A DNA stretch of 7,543 nt from an uncultured Bacteroidales bacterium (GTDB lineage Bacteria; Bacteroidota; Bacteroidia; Bacteroidales; UBA932). This document shows, piece after piece, positions 7,270 to 7,543 of the stretch (position 1 is the first letter of the stretch; every line of letters starts with the position of its first letter). The stretch lies in assembly GCA_905235775.1 (NCBI GenBank), contig CAJOMY010000160.1, forward strand, positions 1-7,543, written 5' to 3'. The notes under the pieces were generated by a model. The model searched no databases, was not told the DNA's origin, and saw only the letters and a program-made list of their open reading frames with translations. A program made the position numbers and the translations under genes.

Positions 7270-7288
7270 CCATGCACCGAAATATTAG
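7181..7288 (+). other. Displaced C-terminal end of the second GH5 enzyme (frame +2)
   Basis: These 35 codons plus TAG read AYGSAREAVDVMARAWNNP and continue to DHAPKY, in the frame one base ahead of the upstream GH5 gene. The segment looks like the last helix of a GH5 barrel (an ...EAVDVMARAW helix follows the HGTGA turn in the upstream frame) and ends 6 bases before the next start codon, the usual spacing in this operon. Upstream of 7181 this frame reads only a Ser/Thr/Ala-rich shadow, so the switch point is at the TT of 7179-7180. The join with one T removed would read HHGTGAAYGSAREAVD. Confidence 0.85.
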
Positions 7289-7294
7289 ACGTTT

Positions 7295-7543
7295 ATGATA
7301 CTACTGAAACCTATTGCCCCGCTGACGGCCGCCTGCGCCCTCCTTCTGGCGGCAGGCTGCGCCCGGCAGCCCTCCACCCCCGCCGACCTCGAAAAGGCGC
7401 TGGAATGCTGGCGCAAGTATCTGGAGCTCCACCCCGACGACCAGGCGGCGAAAGACGAAATCGCGCGGCTGGAGGGGCTGCTCCCGCCGCCGGAGGAACC
7501 GGTCGCGGAAACCCCGGAGAAGACCGGAGTAATCGAAGGGCTG
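7295..7543 (+). CDS. Unidentified lipoprotein with a short TPR-like helical segment, N-terminal part
   Basis: The first 83 codons of a gene cut by the window end. Seen: a hydrophobic signal peptide MILLKPIAPLTAACALLLAA with lipobox AAGC (Cys22). A helical stretch at about 31-63 follows, of which ALECWRKYLELHPDDQAAKD matches the spacing of tetratricopeptide (TPR) helices (A35, W39, L43, P47, then A51/A52). Next comes a Pro/Glu-rich segment (LPPPEEPVAETPEK, 63-76) that looks like a linker. The ATG at 7295 is 6 bases after the displaced TAG of the GH5 gene, and the signal peptide supports it; no Shine-Dalgarno is visible. It may be a larger protein whose main domain lies beyond the window. Its product is not recognised. 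Codon use and base composition match its neighbours, so it is probably part of the same operon. Confidence 0.75.
   Translation, partial: MILLKPIAPLTAACALLLAAGCARQPSTPADLEKALECWRKYLELHPDDQAAKDEIARLEGLLPPPEEPVAETPEKTGVIEGL

Noticed and set aside
7320..7362. Imperfect inverted repeat (GCCTGC / GCAGGC) within the last gene
   Set aside because: It is short and lies inside a G/C-rich signal peptide coding region, where Ala/Gly/Cys codons create such pairs by chance.

Overview
The window is a stretch of a polysaccharide utilization locus (PUL) from a Bacteroidota bacterium. The evidence is a SusC-type transporter C-terminus followed directly by a SusD-family lipoprotein, a surface glycan-binding lipoprotein and two lipoprotein GH5 glycanases, one of which carries a BACON domain, a module typical of this phylum. 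Base composition is high in G+C (about 60% by eye, strong G/C preference at third codon positions). That is higher than in classical Bacteroides and closer to Alistipes/Rikenellaceae-like or uncultured gut and rumen Bacteroidales. The genus cannot be fixed from this sequence.

Layout, all on the + strand. 1-924: C-terminal part of a SusC-like TonB-dependent outer-membrane porin, cut by the window start. 938-2614: SusD-like lipoprotein. 2643-4112: surface glycan-binding lipoprotein with IPT/TIG-like N-terminal domains and a C-terminal module present in two tandem copies. 4113-4179: the only gap above 30 bases, holding a strong GC-rich hairpin. 4180-5703: GH5 enzyme with an N-terminal Ig-like (Big_5-type) domain. 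5716-7288: second GH5 enzyme with an N-terminal BACON domain, broken near its 3' end by an apparent one-base insertion at 7179/7180. 7295-7543: start of an unidentified lipoprotein with a short TPR-like helical segment, cut by the window end. Other gaps are 6, 12, 13 and 28 bases, so the set is most simply read as one operon. There is no non-coding stretch longer than 300 bases, and I see no RNA gene, mobile element, CRISPR array or regulator gene.

Inferred joint function: the surface GH5 enzymes cut a beta-linked glycan (a beta-glucan, xyloglucan or glucomannan is likeliest for this kind of GH5). The binding protein and SusD-like lipoprotein hold the polymer and its oligosaccharides, and the SusC-like porin imports the products with TonB energy. 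All four complete proteins and the partial last one have type II (lipoprotein) signal peptides. Most notable points are the frameshift in the second GH5, the duplicated putative carbohydrate-binding module, the pair of GH5 paralogues with different N-terminal modules, and the intercistronic hairpin separating binding/transport genes from enzyme genes.
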